The position numbers and the translations under genes were made by a program. Of a stretch of 24,392 nucleotides of DNA, positions 7,926 to 15,937 are shown piece after piece (the first letter of the stretch is position 1; each line of letters starts with the position of its first letter). This stretch comes from Hominiventricola aquisgranensis (lineage in GTDB: Bacteria > Bacillota > Clostridia > Lachnospirales > Lachnospiraceae), in the NCBI RefSeq assembly GCF_040096225.1, contig NZ_JBBMFC010000032.1, positions 1-24,392 of the forward strand. The letters run 5' to 3'. The notes under the pieces are model-generated. The model did not search any database, was not told the origin of the DNA, and was given only the letters and a program-made list of their open reading frames with translations.

Positions 7926-8444
7926 ATGAAAGAAAACAGAAAGCTGTTAAAAGAGGTACTTAAGGATATCCGCCATGATATGACTGACGAAGAGGTGCTG
8001 AATCTGCTGGCGGACAGTAAGATTTCAGTCAGTCCTGAAAGCGGCAAGGAAAAGTACACCCTGGGGCAGCGTGCAGCAGATGCAATTGCAAAATTTGCAG
8101 GGAGCTGGGCATTCATTTTTTCTTTTACTGGTGTCCTTGTTCTTTGGATGATTGTCAATGCCGTGCTGGCATCCAAGGCATTTGATCCGTATCCGTTTAT
8201 TCTGCTTAATCTGGTTCTTTCCTGCGTAGCGGCAATCCAGGCCCCGTTGATCATGATGAGCCAGAACCGTCAAGAGGAAAAGGATCGTCGCAGAGCTGAA
8301 AACGACTACAAGGTCAACTTAAAAACAGAGATTATGATTGAGGATTTATACGATAAGGTCAATGTCATTCTTGCCAAGCAGTCGGTACTGGAGAAGCAGC
8401 TGCAGATAGAGAATCACACCAATGGGAAGCCAAAACAGGAATAA
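7926..8444 (+). CDS. DUF1003 family membrane protein
   Basis: A 172-residue protein of the DUF1003 family (PF06210), of unknown biochemical function. A soluble N-terminal part (1-55) is followed by two membrane helices (about 58-83 and 93-118). The second ends in the hallmark DPYPFILLNLVLSCVAAIQA with nearby PLIMMSQNRQEEKDR, and a charged, helical, probably coiled-coil tail follows (120-172). The start is chosen because AGGGGAGA precedes the ATG at 7926. It probably shares a transcript with the micropeptide just upstream. No terminator is visible before the next promoter at 8458. Confidence 0.9.
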   Translation: MKENRKLLKEVLKDIRHDMTDEEVLNLLADSKISVSPESGKEKYTLGQRAADAIAKFAGSWAFIFSFTGVLVLWMIVNAVLASKAFDPYPFILLNLVLSCVAAIQAPLIMMSQNRQEEKDRRRAENDYKVNLKTEIMIEDLYDKVNVILAKQSVLEKQLQIENHTNGKPKQE

Positions 8445-8457
8445 TTATTATTTTACC

Positions 8458-8486
8458 TTGACAAATGCAAGGAAGGTATATATAAA
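8458..8486 (+). promoter_or_regulatory. strong sigma-A type promoter of the rubredoxin gene
   Basis: TTGACA (8458-8463) and TATAAA (8481-8486) are separated by exactly 17 bp. The -35 box begins only 14 bp after the DUF1003 stop. The leader is about 50 nt and AT-rich, and ends in AAAAGGAGGAAC before the ATG. Near-consensus promoter and ribosome site imply high expression. Confidence 0.8.
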
Positions 8487-8543
8487 CAATATTAGTAACA
8501 AATACTATTATTAAAAAATGATTTTGAAAAGGAGGAACTCGTA

Positions 8544-8702
8544 ATGAAATATGTATGTGACGTTTGTGGATGGGAATATGATGAGGAGCAAGGATATCCG
8601 GAAGGCGGCATTGCACCAGGTACCAAATGGGAGGATGTTCCGGAAGACTTTGAGTGTCCTCTGTGCTCAGTTGGTAAAGATCAGTTTTCAAAAGTAGAGT
8701 AA
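8544..8702 (+). CDS. rubredoxin
   Basis: A 52-residue rubredoxin, a cytoplasmic one-electron carrier with a single iron held by four cysteines. The sequence starts MKYVCDVCGWEYDEEQGYPE, and the second knuckle is FECPLCSVGKDQF. The two pairs are C5-x2-C8 and C38-x2-C41, the standard arrangement, and the GIAPGTKWEDVPEDF segment is also typical. In strict anaerobes rubredoxins commonly pass electrons to rubrerythrin, superoxide reductase or flavodiiron oxygen reductases. None of these partners is adjacent here. GGAGGAA lies upstream of the ATG, and the gene has its own promoter and terminator. Confidence 0.97.
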   Translation: MKYVCDVCGWEYDEEQGYPEGGIAPGTKWEDVPEDFECPLCSVGKDQFSKVE

Positions 8703-8712
8703 AATATCTTTG

Positions 8713-8746
8713 ATGCCTCGTTGGAAAACCAACGGGGTATTTTTGT
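8713..8746 (+). terminator. Rho-independent terminator of the rubredoxin gene
   Basis: A 12-bp stem (8713-8724 with 8729-8740, including two G-T pairs) with a four-A loop is followed by a T-run. The next start is only about 40 bp away, and I see no clear promoter for it in that gap. Confidence 0.85.
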
Positions 8747-8784
8747 CTAAAATAAATCAAAACTAGATGGAAAGGAATCAAATT

Positions 8785-10884
8785 ATGGACGGGAAGAAAA
8801 TGGTTGCAGCAGAGGAAAAGCATCTCATACCTTTGGATAAAGTCAATGGATATGATGTACGTCCTGGGTTTTATGGGATTAACGGAGCAACGGCTCTTAG
8901 GGAAGGCGTAAATTTTACAGTCTGTTCTCTGGAAGCCACGGCCGTGGAGCTTCTTCTATATCACCGGGGAGAAAAGGAACCCTATGCAATTCTGCCTTTC
9001 CCGAAACACTACCGGATCGGAAGTGTGTATTCCATGATTGTTTTTGATCTGGATATCTGTGATTTTGAGTATGCTTATCGGGTGGACGGTCCTTGCATAC
9101 CGGAAAAAGGTCTGATTTTTGATAAAACGAAGCCGCTTCTGGATCCTTATGCAAGAGCGGTCACCGGTCAGAGCATATGGGGCGAACAGCCTAATCAGGA
9201 TCATGAATATCGGGCGCGGGTGGTGGTCAATGACTTTGACTGGGGAAATCATGTGGATCCGGTCAGACCCATTCAGGATCTGATCATTTATGAACTTCAT
9301 GTCCGCGGTTTTACGAAGGATGTCTCTTCTGGAGTCAGTCATCCGGGAACCTTTGCAGGAATCAAAGAAAAAATACCGTATCTGAAGGAACTTGGAATCA
9401 CTGCGGTAGAACTGATGCCTGTCTTTGAGTTTGATGAGACCATGGGAAGGCGTGAAGTCAACGGCAGGACGCTTCTGGATTACTGGGGATATAATCCCGT
9501 GAGTTTTTTTGCACCGAATACCAGTTATACTGCAGATAAAGAGTTCAATCGGGAAGGCGATGAACTGAAAAACCTGATTCGTGAACTGAATGCCAATGGC
9601 ATAGAGGTGATTCTGGATGTTGTATTTAATCACACGGCAGAAGGAAATGAAAAAGGACCGTTCTTCTCATTCAAAGGGTTTGACAACAGAGTTTATTATA
9701 TGCTGACACCTGAAGGCTGGTATTATAATTTCAGTGGTTGTGGTAATACACTGAACTGTAATCATCCGGTGGTGCAGCAGATGATACTTGAATGTCTGCG
9801 GTATTGGACGATTGAATACCATGTGGATGGTTTTCGGTTTGATCTGGCCAGTATTCTGGGGAGAAATGAAGACGGTTCGCCTATGAATCAGCCACCTCTT
9901 TTGAAAAATCTGGCCGGAGATCCTGTTCTTCGAAATGTGAAGCTGATTGCGGAGGCCTGGGATGCCGGTGGACTTTATCAGGTGGGCAGTTTTCCTGCTT
10001 ATACCCGCTGGGCAGAGTGGAATGGGAAATACAGGGATGACATGAGAAGCTTTCTGAAAGGTGACTACTGGTTTGCCCAGGCAGCAACAAACAGACTTAC
10101 CGGTTCCTTGGATCTGTATACCGGTCAATATAAAGGGTATGATTCTTCCATTAATTTTCTTACCTGTCATGATGGCTTTTCTCTCTGGGATCTGTATTCT
10201 TATAATGGAAAGCATAATGAAGCCAATGGATGGAACAATTCTGATGGAGCAGATGATAACCGAAGCTGGAATTGTGGAGTGGAAGGAGAGACCATGGATC
10301 CTGAGATTCGTAAACTCCGTCTCAGAATGATGAAAAATGCCTGCATGACTTTGATGTGCAGCCGTGGGACACCCATGTTTCTTGCGGGAGATGAATTTGG
10401 AGACACCCGTTTTGGCAACAATAATCCCTATTGTCAGGATAATGAGATCTCCTGGTTGGACTGGACACGGCTGGATATGAACCAGGAGCTTTATCAATTT
10501 TTCAGAAAAATGATCTGGTTCAGAAGAGAACATGCGGTGATTCGGAGCGATCAGGGATTGTCAGAGACTGGTTTTCCAGCAGTCAGTGTTCATACGGACC
10601 GACCGTGGGAGCGTGCCATTGACCAGGATACAAAGGCTCTGGCAGTCTGCTATGCAGGCAAGACTGCACAGGGAGAAGACCTTGTATATCTGGCACTGAA
10701 TGTGTATTGGGAGAAGCAGAAGTTTGAGCTGCCAAAGCTTCCGCCAGAGTATGAGTGGAGATGTTTTGCAGATACCGCACTGGATGGATCAGGAGAAGAA
10801 AATTTCAGCGCAGTCATCACCGAGTATTGGCTTCATCCCAGATCTTCAGCTGTATTTGTTGGAGTTAAGCGCAGCTGTTTATAA
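8785..10884 (+). CDS. glgX: GH13 glycogen/starch debranching enzyme (GlgX/isoamylase type)
   Basis: A 699-residue cytoplasmic debranching enzyme that hydrolyses alpha-1,6 branch points of glycogen or limit dextrins. An N-terminal CBM48-like beta domain (about 20-120) precedes the GH13 barrel. All four conserved regions are present: DVVFNHT (278-284), GFRFDLAS with nucleophile Asp353, IAEAWD with acid/base Glu390, and TCHDG with the transition-state Asp463. A short C-terminal beta domain follows. An in-frame ATG at 8767 lies upstream, but AAAGGA at 8771-8776 sits eight bases before the ATG at 8785, so I use that start. There is no signal peptide, so it acts on internal glycogen or imported oligosaccharides. 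The other glg genes are not in the window. GlgX and isoamylase-type enzymes cannot be told apart with certainty by motif alone. Confidence 0.9.
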   Translation: MDGKKMVAAEEKHLIPLDKVNGYDVRPGFYGINGATALREGVNFTVCSLEATAVELLLYHRGEKEPYAILPFPKHYRIGSVYSMIVFDLDICDFEYAYRVDGPCIPEKGLIFDKTKPLLDPYARAVTGQSIWGEQPNQDHEYRARVVVNDFDWGNHVDPVRPIQDLIIYELHVRGFTKDVSSGVSHPGTFAGIKEKIPYLKELGITAVELMPVFEFDETMGRREVNGRTLLDYWGYNPVSFFAPNTSYTADKEFNREGDELKNLIRELNANGIEVILDVVFNHTAEGNEKGPFFSFKGFDNRVYYMLTPEGWYYNFSGCGNTLNCNHPVVQQMILECLRYWTIEYHVDGFRFDLASILGRNEDGSPMNQPPLLKNLAGDPVLRNVKLIAEAWDAGGLYQVGSFPAYTRWAEWNGKYRDDMRSFLKGDYWFAQAATNRLTGSLDLYTGQYKGYDSSINFLTCHDGFSLWDLYSYNGKHNEANGWNNSDGADDNRSWNCGVEGETMDPEIRKLRLRMMKNACMTLMCSRGTPMFLAGDEFGDTRFGNNNPYCQDNEISWLDWTRLDMNQELYQFFRKMIWFRREHAVIRSDQGLSETGFPAVSVHTDRPWERAIDQDTKALAVCYAGKTAQGEDLVYLALNVYWEKQKFELPKLPPEYEWRCFADTALDGSGEENFSAVITEYWLHPRSSAVFVGVKRSCL

Positions 10885-10936
10885 CTACCTTATCTGTAAC
10901 ATGACTGATCAGAAGTTAATCAGAATATTTTATGAT

Positions 10937-10964
10937 TTGCAAACCTGCATTTTTTTGGTATATT
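10937..10964 (+). promoter_or_regulatory. probable promoter of the antiporter gene
   Basis: TTGCAA (10937-10942) and TATATT (10959-10964) lie 16 bp apart in the 114-bp gap after the debranching enzyme gene. The spacer contains a T7 run. I see no good terminator for the debranching gene here; TGCA-AACC-TGCA before the T-run is only a 4-bp stem. Confidence 0.5.
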
Positions 10965-10998
10965 AGAGAACAAAGGGTTTAAAGGAAGGGTTAGATAC

Positions 10999-12303
10999 AT
11001 GGAAAAAAGAAATGCAAAAGCATTATTACCAATTGCGGTGTTTGTAGTCTTATATTTAGGTCTGGGTATGTTATTTGAATATGGCCTGGAGATTGAGATG
11101 GGATTTTATAAAATCCCTGTTGTCGTTATATTTTTGATGGCATTGTTTGTTGCATGTCTGCAGAACCGGTCACTCAAATTGAATGACAAACTAAAAGTAA
11201 TGGGCGAGGGAATCAGTGACCCTAATATTATTACAATGATCATTATATTTATGCTGGCAGGAATTTTTGTGGGAGTAGTCGGAAGATCCTCTGCCAACAG
11301 TGTGGCATATTTTATATTGTCGCTGATTCCACCTCAGTTTGCAGTGATTGTTCTGTTTGTTGTGAGCTGCTTTGTCTCTCTGGCCATGGGAACATCCGTT
11401 GGAACGATCACACTGATCGTTCCCATTGGAATAGCGGTATCCAGAGCTTCTGGATTTTCCACACCACTTTGTATTGCTACAGTAATGGGCGGTGCAATGT
11501 TTGGAGATAATCTGTCTTTCATATCTGATACGACAATTGCCGCATGCAATGGACAAGGTTGTAAAATGACAGATAAATTCAAGGAGAATTTCTTCATTGC
11601 ACTCCCGGCAGCAGTTGCCAGTCTGGTCATAATCTGCATGTTATCTGTAAAGAACTACAGTGGTGGCTTTGTTCAGGAAGAATATCATCTGATACAGACG
11701 ATTCCTTATATTCTGGTACTGGCAGGAGGAATCATCGGTCTGAATGTATTTCTGGTACTGATCACGGGTATTGTAAGTGGATCCATCATCATGATAGCAA
11801 CCGGAATGATAGTGCCAACAGATCTGCTTGGAAATATGGGAGATGGTGCGGCAGGAATGTTTGAAACCAGTATGGTTGCCTTACTGGTAGCTGCAATCTG
11901 CGCCTTGATCAAAGAATACGGTGGATTTGCAGCTCTGTTATACTGGATAAAAAAGGTATTCAAGGGAAGAAAAGGCGGACTTCTTGGAATGGGGCTGCTG
12001 GTTGGTCTGATGGATATTGCAACAGCAAATAATACGGTTGCAATCGTTATGGCCAATCCGATTGCGAAGGAAATGTCAGGAAATTACGGAATCAGCAATA
12101 AGAAAGCAGCATCTATCCTGGATACGTTTTCCTGTGTTTTCCAGGGAATCCTTCCCTATGGAGCACAGATGCTCGTTGCGATCTCAGCTGCAACAGGACT
12201 TGGTGAAACGATCAATGCATTTGATATTTTACCGTTGCTGTTTTATCCTTATATGTTATTGCTTAGTTCGCTTGTCTTTATTTCTTTTGAAAAAAACACA
12301 TGA
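10999..12303 (+). CDS. NhaC-family Na+/H+ antiporter
   Basis: A 434-residue inner-membrane transporter of the NhaC family (PF03553), with about eleven or twelve hydrophobic segments. Family-like stretches include SLAMGTSVGTITLIVPIG, GGAMFGDNLSFISDTTIAA in the centre, and ASILDTFSCVFQGILPYGAQ near the C-terminus. NhaC members exchange Na+ for H+; some relatives instead exchange organic acids or amines, for example malate/lactate, so the substrate is not certain. AAGGAAGGG precedes the ATG. The downstream methyltransferase gene begins within about 30 bp, so the two may share a transcript although their functions look unrelated. Confidence 0.88.
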   Translation: MEKRNAKALLPIAVFVVLYLGLGMLFEYGLEIEMGFYKIPVVVIFLMALFVACLQNRSLKLNDKLKVMGEGISDPNIITMIIIFMLAGIFVGVVGRSSANSVAYFILSLIPPQFAVIVLFVVSCFVSLAMGTSVGTITLIVPIGIAVSRASGFSTPLCIATVMGGAMFGDNLSFISDTTIAACNGQGCKMTDKFKENFFIALPAAVASLVIICMLSVKNYSGGFVQEEYHLIQTIPYILVLAGGIIGLNVFLVLITGIVSGSIIMIATGMIVPTDLLGNMGDGAAGMFETSMVALLVAAICALIKEYGGFAALLYWIKKVFKGRKGGLLGMGLLVGLMDIATANNTVAIVMANPIAKEMSGNYGISNKKAASILDTFSCVFQGILPYGAQMLVAISAATGLGETINAFDILPLLFYPYMLLLSSLVFISFEKNT

Positions 12304-12330
12304 TCACAGATTTTTGATGAGAAGGAATGG

Positions 12331-13395
12331 ATGAATATGGAACAGAATTCACAGACGCCGCATAAGCGCCGTGTACGATATAAGGGGAAATACCCGAAGA
12401 AATTTGAAGAAAAATATAAGGAGCTGCAGCCTGAAAAATATCAGGATACGATCCAGCATGTGATCCAGAAGGGAAATACTCCGGCAGGAATGCATATCTC
12501 TATTATGGTGGATGAGATCCTGGATTTTCTGAAGATCCAGCCGGGACAGATCGGATTTGATGCGACTCTTGGCTATGGAGGTCATACGAAAGCCATGTTG
12601 CAGTGTCTGCAGGGAAAAGGGCATATGTATGCCACGGATGTGGAGCCGGAAGAGTCGGCAAAGACCAGAAAACGTCTGGAGGAGCAAGGGTTTGGTGAGG
12701 ATATGCTGACGATCAAACTTCAGAATTTCTGTACCATTGATGAGATCGCAAAAGAGGTAGGCGGATTTGATTTTATTCTGGCAGATCTTGGCGTATCTTC
12801 TATGCAGATCGACAACCCGAAGCGAGGATTTTCTTTTAAGGTGGATGGACCGCTGGATCTTCGCCTGAATCAGCAGAAAGGAATCAGCGCAGCAGAACGT
12901 CTGGACACTATTGGAAGAGAAGAGCTGGCAGGAATGCTCTATGAGAATTCTGACGAGCCATACTGTGAGGAACTGGCAAAAGCCATTACGGATGAGATCC
13001 GACGGGGACATCGTGTGGATACGACCACAAAGCTTCGGGAGATCATTGAAAAAACGTTAGATTTTTTGCCGGAAAAAGAGAAAAAAGAGACTGTGAAAAA
13101 GACCTGTCAGAGAGTATTTCAGGCATTGCGGATCGATGTGAACCAGGAATTTGAAGTGTTGTATGAATTTATGGAGAAGCTTCCAGGTGCATTGAAGCCG
13201 GGGGGACGGGCTGCTATCCTGACTTTTCATTCAGGCGAGGACAAGCTGGTGAAAGCGGCGCTCAAGGAAGGATACCGTGCGGGTATCTATGAAGAGTACT
13301 CCAAAGATGTGGTATGCCCGTCCGCGGAAGAATGTGTGCGGAATCCACGGGCCCGTTCTACAAAAATGCGCTGGGCAGTACGGGCAGAGGAGTAA
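12331..13395 (+). CDS. rsmH2: RsmH-like S-adenosylmethionine-dependent RNA methyltransferase (RsmH paralogue)
   Basis: A 354-residue member of the RsmH/MraW family. Its usual member methylates N4 of C1402 in the 16S rRNA P-site. The SAM-binding motif GFDATLGYGGHT (about 68-79) and the family signatures LADLGVSSMQID, GPLDLRLN and RARSTKMRW near the C-terminus are present. Differences from the classic enzyme are an N-terminal basic extension of about 50 residues (KRRVRYKGKYPKKF), HISIMVDEIL for the usual HxPVLL-type motif, DLRLN for DMRMD, and TFHSGEDKLVK for SFHSLEDRIVK. The gene is not next to mraZ, ftsL or a penicillin-binding protein gene, so it is likely the second RsmH copy known from Lachnospiraceae. 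GAAGGA lies 4 bases before the ATG at 12331 and 10 before an in-frame ATG at 12337; either may be used. Confidence 0.85.
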   Translation: MNMEQNSQTPHKRRVRYKGKYPKKFEEKYKELQPEKYQDTIQHVIQKGNTPAGMHISIMVDEILDFLKIQPGQIGFDATLGYGGHTKAMLQCLQGKGHMYATDVEPEESAKTRKRLEEQGFGEDMLTIKLQNFCTIDEIAKEVGGFDFILADLGVSSMQIDNPKRGFSFKVDGPLDLRLNQQKGISAAERLDTIGREELAGMLYENSDEPYCEELAKAITDEIRRGHRVDTTTKLREIIEKTLDFLPEKEKKETVKKTCQRVFQALRIDVNQEFEVLYEFMEKLPGALKPGGRAAILTFHSGEDKLVKAALKEGYRAGIYEEYSKDVVCPSAEECVRNPRARSTKMRWAVRAEE

Positions 13396-13397
13396 CT

Positions 13398-13847
13398 TCA
13401 GAGAGTGATCACCCAGTAGATCAAGCCAAGGATCCAGGAGGTAAAGACTCCATAGAGGATGACAGGACCTGCGATCGTAAAGATTTTAGAACCAATACCG
13501 AAGACCTGTCCTTCTTTTTTATATTCAATGGCAGACGAAGCGATTCCGTTTGCAAAGCCGGTGATGGGAACCAGTGCACCAGCGCCTCCCCATTTGGCAA
13601 TAGAAGGATAGATATTAAATCCGGTTAACAGAACACTGAGAAGGACCAGAAGGATCGAGCACCAGGTGCTGGCAGTCTTCTGGTCCATTCCTATATTTAG
13701 ACCCGTATTTTGCAGAAACTGTCCAAGCACACAGATCAGTCCGCCGGTCAGAAAGGCTTTTCCCACTTCTTTGAGAAGATTGTGGGTGGGCGTGACTTGC
13801 TTGACATATTCCTGATATTGTTGTTTCTGTTCTTCATTGATCTTCAT
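13398..13847 (-). CDS. spoVAC: stage V sporulation protein AC (SpoVAC)
   Basis: A 149-residue membrane protein of the SpoVAC family, part of the spore inner-membrane channel that moves dipicolinic acid in during sporulation and out at germination. It has an N-terminal polar region, about four membrane segments and the family hallmark VPITGFANGIASSAIEYKKEG. The hydrophilic N-terminus and this motif favour SpoVAC over the shorter SpoVAE. A longer reading frame starts upstream, but AGGAAAGGAA lies seven bases before the ATG at 13847. It is 56 bp downstream of spoVAD and co-oriented. Its stop is 2 bp from the convergent stop of the methyltransferase gene. Confidence 0.92.
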   Translation of the reverse strand: MKINEEQKQQYQEYVKQVTPTHNLLKEVGKAFLTGGLICVLGQFLQNTGLNIGMDQKTASTWCSILLVLLSVLLTGFNIYPSIAKWGGAGALVPITGFANGIASSAIEYKKEGQVFGIGSKIFTIAGPVILYGVFTSWILGLIYWVITL

Positions 13848-13903
13848 ATAAATATTCCTTTCCTGAATTGTATAGTTGTGAGTCGGTGTATGGATCCTCA
13901 TGC

Positions 13904-14932
13904 TCAGCAATGCTCAAGCACTACCGCGTGTGCGATGCCGGGAATGCTCTGTCCTTCATTGAAGCTGACTTTGGACAGCAGTGCACCGGTGGGGAGAAAG
14001 AGTACCCGTTTCCATTCTCCGCGGATCAGTCTGGGCAGAATATATGCAGCTAAAGTGGTTGCAGCACAGCCGCAGCCGGAACCACCGGCATGAGTATCCT
14101 GTGTATCTGGATCGAAGATCAGCATTCCACAGTCTTCATGAAGATCCCCGAGCAGAATTCCGCAGTCAGACAGGAGATCTTTGAGTATGGTCTGTCCGAT
14201 ACTTCCCAGATCGCCGGTGATGATCCGGTCATAGTCAGAGACATCTCTGCCGGTGTCGATGAGGTGCTGACGGATGGTATCAGCTGCGGCAGGAGCCATG
14301 GCTGCACCCATGTGCATGGAATCTTTGATACCATAATCCACTACTTTTCCGGTGGTAATACCGCTGATACAGCAGTGAGCCTGAGTGGAACAGGGGTGTT
14401 CCTCGGCGGCAATGACAAAGGCACCGGAACCGGTGACCGTCCAGGTAGTTGATAAGGGACGTTGTCCTGCGTATTCCAGGGGAAAGCGAAATTCTTTTTC
14501 TGCACTGGCAAAGTGGCTGGAGGTCAGTGCCATGACACAATCAGCAGCCCCTCCGGCAACGGTTATAGAAGCCAGTCCCAGGCTTTCACCACAGGTGGAG
14601 CAGGCGCCATACAGTCCAAACAGAGGAATCTGCAATTCCATGATTCCGTAGGAAGTGGCGATTCCCTGAGCCAGCAGATCTCCGGCGAACAAATAGCGGA
14701 TCTGTTCCTCGGTCATGCCTGATTTTTCCAGAACTTTTCTGGCAGTGCGAAGCTGCAGTTCACTCTCGGCTTCTTCCCAGGTGTTTTTGCCGAATTTGGG
14801 GTCAGGTTCAATGCAGTCAAAGAGATGACTTAAAGGACCGTCCCCTTCTTTTTGTCCAACGATAGAAGCAGCTTCCAGGATACGGGGCGGCTGATCGTAT
14901 GTGAGTGTGGCTTTTCCTGTAATCGTTATCAT
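13904..14932 (-). CDS. spoVAD: stage V sporulation protein AD (SpoVAD)
   Basis: A 342-residue protein of the SpoVAD family, close to the usual 338. SpoVAD has a thiolase-like fold, sits at the outer face of the spore inner membrane and binds dipicolinic acid. The start is typical (MITITGKATLTYDQPPRILE). Also visible are the Cys-containing turn GACSTCGESLG (Cys111, Cys114), TWTVTGSGAFVIA, the ITGDLGSIGQ stretch and the glycine-rich HAGGSGCGCAA near the C-terminus. The reading frame is open for 59 further codons upstream, but AAAGGA just before the ATG at 14932 and the family N-terminus decide the start. A forespore (sigma-G) promoter would be expected upstream; I could not identify one with confidence in 14933-15110. 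Confidence 0.95.
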   Translation of the reverse strand: MITITGKATLTYDQPPRILEAASIVGQKEGDGPLSHLFDCIEPDPKFGKNTWEEAESELQLRTARKVLEKSGMTEEQIRYLFAGDLLAQGIATSYGIMELQIPLFGLYGACSTCGESLGLASITVAGGAADCVMALTSSHFASAEKEFRFPLEYAGQRPLSTTWTVTGSGAFVIAAEEHPCSTQAHCCISGITTGKVVDYGIKDSMHMGAAMAPAAADTIRQHLIDTGRDVSDYDRIITGDLGSIGQTILKDLLSDCGILLGDLHEDCGMLIFDPDTQDTHAGGSGCGCAATTLAAYILPRLIRGEWKRVLFLPTGALLSKVSFNEGQSIPGIAHAVVLEHC

Positions 14933-15127
14933 GTCTGGGTTCCTTTCCAATAAAACAAGATACAGATATTTTTTCAGATCAGAAGGAAAAATATTCGCAC
15001 ATATCAAAATTATGTGAACTTTCTGTAAACTTTTCAAAATCGCGTGCAAAGTGTAAAAAAGTGTGCTATGCTGGATAAGGTTTTGGGCAAGTGACAGGTA
15101 CATTTGCATTTTTGTGGAGGGACGTAC

Positions 15128-15709
15128 ATGAGAAAAAAATCACATCTTGCGTTAGCAGGTTTTTTGATTCAGGGAATGGATCATGAAGTATTGAACCGCA
15201 GATGGAGATCCTTTTATTTTGGAAATATTTTACCGGATTGTAAACCATCCTTCGTGACTGTGCGTCATGAGTATGATGGAACGTTCGATATGATGGCTGA
15301 GATGCTCCGGGCACTGGTATCAGAGGAAGGCTACTGGTCTATTGATACGGCAGGTTATATGATGGATCTGGGACAGGTGTTCCATTATATTGCGGATTAT
15401 TTTACCTATCCACATAATTCCCATTATCCGGGAAATATTAAGGATCACTGCCATTATGAGAATCATCTGAAGCATGGTCTGAGGGCATATATCAGAAGTG
15501 GTGAGGCAGTGTTTGGCGGAGCCGGTTATAAGAGAAGCTTTTCGACAGTTGACGAGATGCTGGAGTATATTCAGGAAGCACATGATGAATATATGAAGCA
15601 GCCGGGCAGTGTGGAAAATGACTGTAAATACATTACAACGGTCTGCTCCAGGGTGCTGGCATCCATGCCGCAGTTTGCAGAGGTTCCAGTGATGGCATAC
15701 GCAGGCTGA
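15128..15709 (+). CDS. zinc-dependent phospholipase C-like protein
   Basis: A 193-residue protein of the zinc-dependent phospholipase C / S1-P1 nuclease fold (PF00882-like). The metal-ligand pattern of Bacillus cereus PC-PLC is recognisable: Asp37 in NILPDCKPSF, His47 in RHEYDG, His86-x3-Asp90-x5-His96 in FHYIADYFTYPHN, and His107-x3-Glu111 in HCHYE. The spacing of the last two groups matches His118/Asp122/His128 and His142/Glu146 of that enzyme. It lacks a signal peptide (MRKKSHLALAGF is only weakly hydrophobic), so it probably acts inside the cell. The substrate may be a phospholipid or another phosphodiester and is unknown. A frame open from 15104 exists, but GGAGGGA seven bases before the ATG at 15128 sets the start. 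It diverges from spoVAD across about 195 bp. Confidence 0.8.
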   Translation: MRKKSHLALAGFLIQGMDHEVLNRRWRSFYFGNILPDCKPSFVTVRHEYDGTFDMMAEMLRALVSEEGYWSIDTAGYMMDLGQVFHYIADYFTYPHNSHYPGNIKDHCHYENHLKHGLRAYIRSGEAVFGGAGYKRSFSTVDEMLEYIQEAHDEYMKQPGSVENDCKYITTVCSRVLASMPQFAEVPVMAYAG

Positions 15710-15789
15710 TCGTGGGAGTGAATCATACTGGCTTGAAAATTATTTTATAGAGAATATTATTGGCGTCATCTGAAGCCAATACAGGATTG

Positions 15790-15845
15790 AATCGCAGAAA
15801 AGGTGCATCCAGTGAGATGCCGTATTCTGCGATTTATTTTTTACC
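15790..15845 (+). terminator. Rho-independent terminator after the phospholipase-like gene
   Basis: The outer stem AATCGCAGAA (15790-15799) pairs perfectly with TTCTGCGATT (15825-15834), and GCATC/GATGC forms an inner stem. A T-rich tract (TATTTTTT) follows. The hairpin is about 80 nt past the stop. The remainder of the 228-bp gap 15710-15937 shows no gene. Confidence 0.8.
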
Positions 15846-15890
15846 AGATTTTGTCCGTATGGTGTCTGGTCTTTTGTAGAGCTGATGAGG

Positions 15891-15896
15891 TATAAT
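15891..15896 (+). promoter_or_regulatory. -10 box of the addBA promoter
   Basis: A perfect TATAAT lies 41 bp upstream of the addB ATG. No good -35 hexamer is found 16-18 bp upstream (GGTCTT at 15868-15873 is poor), so the promoter is probably weak or activator-dependent. Confidence 0.45.
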
Positions 15897-15937
15897 GAAT
15901 CTATTCATTAGAATCAATATAATAAAGGGGAGCAGAT

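Noticed and set aside
7751..7963. 70-codon frame overlapping the micropeptide, rich in Cys, Gly and Ser
   Set aside because: It lies over both the micropeptide and the DUF1003 start in another frame, and its composition looks like an out-of-frame reading of hydrophobic codons.
9667..10533. 288-codon minus-strand frame opposite the debranching enzyme
   Set aside because: It is a shadow of a gene with intact catalytic motifs, has no ribosome site, and shows no recognisable domain.
14933..15110. Sigma-G promoter upstream of spoVAD
   Set aside because: A GAATA element with a suitable spacer exists on the minus strand, but the matching -10 is poor. The region is AT-rich enough to give such hits by chance.
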